Assembly (NCBI GenBank): GCA_036897095.1
Contig: JAYMSP010000117.1
Location: forward strand, 1 to 64,000
Reading direction: 5' to 3'
DNA from: Plantago elongata
Lineage: Eukaryota; Streptophyta; Magnoliopsida; Lamiales; Plantaginaceae
DNA length: 64,000 bases
Shown here: piece by piece, positions 58,397-64,000 of the stretch
Position numbering within the stretch: the first letter of the stretch is position 1
Layout: each line of letters opens with the position of its first letter
The notes under the pieces: model-generated
Database searches by the model: none
Seen by the model: the letters and a program-made list of their open reading frames with translations, nothing else
What the model was told of the DNA's origin: nothing
Translations under genes and position numbers: made by a program

Positions 58397-60943
58397 ATGA
58401 AGGACACTGCTGGGAATGATGGAGGGCCACCAGCAGTGGACGAGAACTGTGTTGAAAAGGCATTCGACCAGACGGAGATTTTCCCATGGCACAAGCAGAT
58501 TACGATCAGGGCCATCGTCACGAGCTTCGTGCTCAGCATAGTGTTCAATGTCATTGTGTGCAAGCTCAACTTGACCACTGGTATCATTCCCTCACTGAAC
58601 GTAGCTGCAGGTTTGCTCGGTTACGCCCTGATTAAGGCGTGGACGCTCGCCATTGAAAAGTGTGGCCTGTTGAAACAGCCGTTCACGCGTCAGGAGAATA
58701 CTGTCATCCAGACTTGCATTGTCGCTTCCTCTGGCATTGCTTTTAGCAGTAAGTCTTCTATTTTCGATTTGCATTGATTCGCTTGTACGTGTTCGTGTAT
58801 TTAGCATTTGATTATAGCCTGGATTTAGATTTTTTTCTATTATATGAAGTTTGAATCTAATATTATCTCTTTGTCAATTGTCAATGACTTGAGTAGGTAA
58901 GAAAGTAGAATTGATAGATTAGATTACAGAGTACTCTATTTTGATCGTAAATACAGAGTATATAACTAACTTTCTAACAGAATACAACTAATGAAACATA
59001 CTGTACAACCAAAACCCTAATTGACTTAGTTCGTTTCTTGATATATAATTCGATCAAATTGTCTGTTAAAGCCGTTATTCCAATATCTCAAGCATTTTCA
59101 AATGCTAATTTTGGAGTAATCCCCACCTAGAGATTTTTAAGTAGTATTTTCGAACCCCATGAATTTCAGTTTTCGAGTTTGGTCACGTTCAGAAAGTCGA
59201 ACTAAGAGTAATAACTTTCATGAGAATTAAGTTGTATTAACAAATTGCCTGTTTGAATGATCTGCAGGTGGTACAGCAAGTTATCTGCTAGGTATGACTC
59301 CAAAGATTGCAGCAAACAGTGATTTGGGAAGTAGCTTTCTAAACATGAAGCAGCTCTCACCTGGATGGATAATGGGGTTTCTATTCTTGGTCAGTTTTGT
59401 TGGTCTTTTCTCAATAGTTCCTCTCAGAAAGGTGATGATCTTGAAGTACAAACTGACGTATCCGAGTGGGACAGCTACTGCTTTCCTCATCAACAGTTTC
59501 CACACTCCTACTGGTGCCAAGCTAGCCAAGAAACAAGTGTTCACCCTTTTCAAATCATTTGTTGGTAGCTTTCTCTGGGCGTGTTTCCAGTGGTTCTTCA
59601 CTCGCGGTGATGGCTGTGGTTTTGTCAACTTTCCGACCTTTGGTATGGGAGCGTTTAACAAAAGAATCTACTTTGATTTCTCTGCTACGTACATTGGTGT
59701 TGGGATGATTTGTCCTCACATGGTCAATATCTCCGTGCTGATCGGAGCCATATTTTCGTGGGGAATCCTTTGGCCCTACATAACGACAAAGGGAGGCAGC
59801 TGGTACCCGGCTGGTCTTCACGCAAGCGACCTTCATGGTCTCAGAGGATACCAGGTTTTCCTTGCAATTGCTATGATGCTCGGTGATGGTTTGTTCCAAG
59901 TCATCTACATGACAATTGTGACTGTCATAAGTTTCCTGCATAAGAGAGCTGAGCAGGAAATGCAAGAGGAAGATGGAGAAGAACATAGTGCCAGCTATGA
60001 TGAAAAGAAGCGAGTCGAGCACTTCTTGAAGGACCAAATCCCGGATTGGGCAGCCGTGAGTGGATACGTCGCCTTGGCTGCCATATCAGCCGGTGTTGTA
60101 CCCGTGATATTCCCTCAGTTGAAGTGGTACATGATTGTCGTTATTTACTTATTCGCACCAATCCTTGCCTTCTGCAATGCCTATGGTTGCGGTCTCACTG
60201 ATTGGTCCCTGGCCTCAAACTACGGAAAAGTTGCAATCGTCGTATTCAGCACTTGGGTTGGGGTTGAACACGGTGGAATAGTCGCTGGTCTAGCAGCTTG
60301 TGGTGTAATGTTGAGCATTGTATCCACTGCTTCAGATCTGATGTCTGACTTCAAGACCGGATATTTAACCCTGTCCTCCCCCCGTGCCATGTTTTTCAGC
60401 CAAGTTGCCGGCACTGCCATAGGTTGCATCCAGACACCCCTCGTCTTCTGGTTCTTCTACAAATCCTACCCTAGTATTGGTGAACCTCAATCCACCTACG
60501 CAGCCCCATTTGCTTCCATGTACCGCGGTGTGGCTCAGCTCGGTGCAGAGGGATTCTCTTCACTCCCCAAAAACTGCTTGGAACTCATGCTGACCCTCTT
60601 CCTGGTGGCCATAGGTATCAACTTACTGACACTAGTGTTGAAGAAGTATGAGACCAAGTACAGGATCCACAGGTTTATTCCGAGTCCGATGTGTATGGCA
60701 ATTCCATTCTACAGCGGAGGCTATTTCACCATCGACATGTGTGTCGGGAGCTTGATTGTGATGGCATGGGTCTTTGTTAACAAGAGGAAAGCTCAGCAAT
60801 TTGTACCTGCTGTTGCATCAGGTCTTATCTGTGGAGATTCTCTGTGGAGCATTCCTGCTGCGATCTTGTCCTTGGTAAATGTAAAGGCTCCACTCTGCAT
60901 GATGTTCTATTCGGCTTCTCAATACGATAAGCTAGTATTATGA
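58397..60943 (+). CDS. YSL oligopeptide transporter 2, YSL7-like, with one intron
   Basis: Exons 58397-58748 and 59268-60943 give 675 residues. The start ATG follows ACCAAG; the frame upstream has no other ATG. The protein is a close paralogue of the YSL at 49605-53016, with the same order of membrane spans and the same signature blocks ([66 protein letters not shown]). The cytosolic acidic loop (EQEMQEEDGEEH) is longer here. Intron 1 sits at exactly the same place and phase as in gene 1 (AGC A|GT). The four later introns of gene 1 are absent, and the coding joins at those four points are exact. All motifs are whole, so this copy is the likely working transporter of the pair. Confidence 0.93.
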
Positions 60944-62113
60944 ACAGTCAATCAAGTTTGTCTTAAGATGTAGAATTGACTCTACTTTTTGTGTTTAGTT
61001 TAGTTTTTTAGTGCTCAAGAGAAGTACTGTACAGTCACTTTGTTTTTGCTTCTATACAGAATGTTAATCTCTGTTTATGCATTTTGGATATCTTTAGGTT
61101 CATAACTTCTGCCAGGATTGAAAATGACTAGTGTAAAAACTGACGCTTATTCTCTAAGCTTCCATCATATGCCCCCACCCCCACTCCGTCGGCCACTCAT
61201 GCTCCGGCGAACTTTATACATTAAGGTTATCAGTAATTTTCACACCAAATGATCACACAAGTTACTGATGTTCCCACTTTCACACCAAAAGTAAATGGAC
61301 TAACCATACATCAATCATCGTCTATGTATGAGGCCTTATCTCCAGTACTAAGCTACATAAATATGAATGACACCAAGGTTTGAAACAGGAAGCTTGCCAA
61401 TTATAGCACATGTAATCAAGCAAACAAGGTGAGTTTCTCCGAAGATAGGTAGCAAGGACTCCGTCACACTGCATGGAGAGGGATTCGCAACACTAGTGGA
61501 AAGAGCAGCAAGGGCTGCCGCCAAGGAAACATGTAGTGCGAGCATGTCTTTGCCCAGTTGATTGGATTGTATTTCAACTTCATTGACCCTAAGCTCGATA
61601 TAACTGAGACTTCAACCAGTCTATGATATCATCCTCTCAGTATGAAAGAATCACTACCACCCGTCTTCTTCAGCAATCCGCATGTGCATCATAAATTTTT
61701 AGCAAAATGTGACACTGAGATCTAACCATGGTCGGAGGAAAGAGATGCAAGGAATGCGCAGCCTTTTGAGATTCATCTAGGAATTTACAGCAGCAGAATT
61801 GATATACACCCTAAATATACTTCTGATATGGCTTTTGAAGAACAAAATTTAATTGTAATTCACCCAAGTAAAATGAGGTCTCAAATCCCTTTTCATTCCA
61901 AACGATATTTCAAATAGATTCGTTCACAACCACCACTTCAGACCAACACTATATGACAAAAATCCAAAAGGCTAATTACACTTTGCAATTGATATTGCTT
62001 GTAAAAATAAATTTAAAAAAAAGATGAGTAAAGGAGGAAAACCAAAATTAAACCGACACTCGACAAGCAATAGCACACAGAGACTGGAAGATACGTCACC
62101 GGAGTCAGTGGAT
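60944..62113. other. Convergent 3' flanks of YSL2 and MAP3K epsilon
   Basis: Includes the YSL2 3' UTR and probably the kinase 3' UTR. On the minus strand 61580-61410 stays open for a peptide (QLGKDMLALHVSLAAALAAL, then SVANPSPCSVTESLL) that looks more coding-like than its surroundings. It could be a relic exon; I cannot name it. Confidence 0.35.
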
Positions 62114-63791
62114 TCACAAAACTGTGTTGATATGAAGTGCTTTGAGAAGCGAAGTAGCCATTTGTTTGACAAGAACCTGGCCTCCAGAACTCTGCCCGTC
62201 TCTTCTCTCTTCGATCAAGTTTTGGAGCTTCTGAGGAAGATCATTCTCTACAATCAGTTGCTTTGGACGAGGGTGATGCTCATACACAGCCTGAAAAGTA
62301 ATCAATAAAAATCACCATCAGACACCTATATTAGGAGAGGCACCATGTTTTGTAGCTATGGGACCTACGTATGTTCACACTTGTGTCAGAACATAGAATA
62401 ACCAAACAGCAATGGTCCCTTTATTCACTAAAATCAGCAGAGTTGATAATATATCAACTTCTTGAATTCTATTACAAGTAACACAGTGCAACAAATAACA
62501 AGACATGGTACCAACCTTAATCAATCTGAGTAAATTCAGGCGAGCTATAGCATCTGGATGGTCAAGTCTCGAAATTAGCAGGGGTGTCAAACCATTTACT
62601 GCCAGAGTAGTGTTTATTCTAGATGATTTCCTGCAGCACAGAAATTTAGAATGAGTTTCATATACACGAGCATCGAAGCAGGTTTACAATACATATAGAC
62701 ATAGTAATAGCTTATTGATCAGATAATACAAGATTTTAACAGGCTTCTAAGTAACATAACTCCATTTCCTTGATGGGGACTGTGGGAGTATACACCCGTT
62801 AATAAATTTTGTTGGGGACATGGCGGCAGAAATAATAACTAATAAAAACGATAACAATAACACTGAAAAACAATTATCAGAAACCAAGTATAGAGTAAAC
62901 TGCTTTGAATATCTGGCAGTACTATATAACAAACAGCCGGATACCTGCAATTACAAGCAATGACAACACTAGTAGTTCCTTAAAAAATGTCATTTGATTA
63001 ATTCAACACCCAAAACTTTCATTAACAAAATCACAGAAATTAACACCCAAGTTTCTGCTATCCTTTATATGCACATAGATAATCACAAAAGACCTCAACA
63101 ATTTCCTTATTTTTTCACATGCTTGTTATTGAAAGATAAGATGACTATAGTCCAACCACATAAGGTAGAATACATTGGAAAAGAGAATGAAAGGAGAACA
63201 ACAGCAACCAATGTTTTGTTTCAACAACTGAAAACCCAAGTGCATAGTTGTAATACGGAAGAAAAGATATGTATCATTTAGAAATGTAGTACATTAAGAC
63301 ACACAAACTCCATATCCAAGAATCATGAGCACCATGCATGTATGCATATGCGATATATAGATGAGAAATGAAGAAACAACATACGTGATAATCTTCAAAA
63401 ATGGTTCCAGTATGTGCAAGAAATGCTGCTCGGGGCAGCATTGGAAGAACTTGACCAATTTATGTACAGCATCTTTCTTCAGCAAAGCTTGTTCCACCTT
63501 CCTGCTTTCATTGTCATGGGCCAAGCATACAGCAACTGAATCCAATGCCGTCACTGACCAGAACTCATCTTCAAGAAGGCTCAGATACACCTCCAGTCCT
63601 CCATGCGCCCGCAACTGCTCCCTCGAATTGCGTGATGCATGGGCCATATCACAGAGCAAAGGCAATGCATACTGTCTTAATGGAGAATCAGACATAATAA
63701 ATTGCATTAAGTGGGGAATAATTCCATTCTCTGCTGCTTGTTCCTGCCTCCTCTTGTTAATTTTACACAGGTTGAATAGTGCATTTAGGAC
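62114..63791 (-). CDS. MAP3K epsilon protein kinase, C-terminal exons (partial)
   Basis: Three minus-strand exons, 63791-63385, 62630-62516 and 62290-62114, join in phase, and the gene continues leftward in its own sense beyond the window. They encode ARM-like repeats (KVLNALFNLCKINKRRQEQ, AAENGIIPHLMQFIMSD, QYALPLLCDMAHASRNSREQ, HGGLEVYLSLLEDEFWSVTA, TTLAVNGLTPLLISRLDHPD) and the ending GQVLVKQMATSLLKALHIN-TVL. That is the conserved C-terminus of plant M3KE1/MAPKKK7, the homologue of yeast Cdc15/fission yeast Cdc7. It carries an N-terminal kinase domain (outside this window) and works at the plasma membrane in pollen and in cell-division control with MOB1. The visible part is whole and there is no sign of decay. 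Confidence 0.9.
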
Positions 63792-64000
63792 CTTCAGCAC
63801 AAAAAGTAGTTAGAAAGATATCCAGTGACGGGTAAACTAAGAGTACTCATGATAAATATGTTACAGCACTACAAAAGGTAAAAGACATTGTTATTGCTCT
63901 TATTGACACCTATACTCCATATACTATTATGTTGTTTCAAATTTCTAAGCAAGGAGAAAGAAACACTTATAAAATAACCATGAGAAATAAGATCAACTGT

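Noticed and set aside
61348-61580. Antisense coding-like stub downstream of YSL2, compared with the stub in the 53117/54331 repeats
   Set aside because: A weak likeness (KDM/KDA start, AAGG-AACA-GTA and CTTTGC words) tempted me to call it a third copy, but by eye the match is too short and gapped to claim.
1-64000. Search for LTR retroelements, virus-like genes, CRISPR arrays, rRNA and intact tRNA genes
   Set aside because: No gag/pol-like frame, paired LTRs, regularly spaced repeats, rRNA signature or cloverleaf with both pol III boxes was seen by eye, apart from the SINE head at 11258-11391.

Overview
The window is nuclear DNA of a flowering plant, almost certainly a eudicot. The genes have short introns with GT/AG ends, the spacers are A/T rich, and the families are plant specific or plant expanded: P-class PPR proteins, a YSL transporter pair, an AGC-VIII kinase, an RHA4A-type RING-H2 protein, a PUB62-type U-box protein, a CYP76-type P450 and MAP3K epsilon. 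No clade is proven. The order mitochondrial ClpP then LysM protein recalls the Arabidopsis neighbours At5g23140/At5g23130 (from memory).

Layout. 1-3790 is a graveyard of DNA transposons: a decayed Mutator-like transposase whose tail carries a 48-54 bp minisatellite and an OTU protease head, a broken plant-mobile-domain gene on the other strand, the 3' end of a CACTA element and a Stowaway scrap. 4554-6380 is an intronless PPR gene (At1g09900-like). 9165-10570 is a three-exon RING-H2 gene. 10571-18300 is gene poor: a SINE, a degenerate TAAAACAATAACA-type tract, a MITE, a broken F-box/LRR gene, a nested CAGTT-rich inverted-repeat element and an 824 bp long-TIR element. 18314-21106 is a nine-exon methyltransferase. 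22667-30570 is a twelve-exon U-box gene with a long-TIR insertion in intron 10. 31648-33862 (minus) is a five-exon DUF3067 plastid-type protein. 35391-37852 is the mitochondrial ClpP and 40585-43037 the LysM protein. 44357-46030 is a mitochondrial PPR gene and 46457-47949 a PINOID2-like kinase.

49605-60943 is a tandem cluster. Two YSL transporter genes about 8.8 kb apart enclose a small secreted-peptide gene flanked by a ~380 bp direct repeat, and a broken CYP76 gene. The first YSL keeps five introns, but one acceptor reads AA instead of AG. The second keeps only intron 1, the other four having been removed exactly. The window ends inside the 3' part of a MAP3K epsilon gene on the minus strand (62114 to beyond 64000).

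The genes are mostly unrelated housekeeping or regulatory loci, not a pathway. The two YSL genes are the only clear functional pair. I see no LTR retroelement, CRISPR array or rRNA gene, and nothing that amounts to a new multi-gene system. The most informative signals are the YSL intron loss and splice-site change, the transposase/OTU/mobile-domain composite and the nested MITEs.
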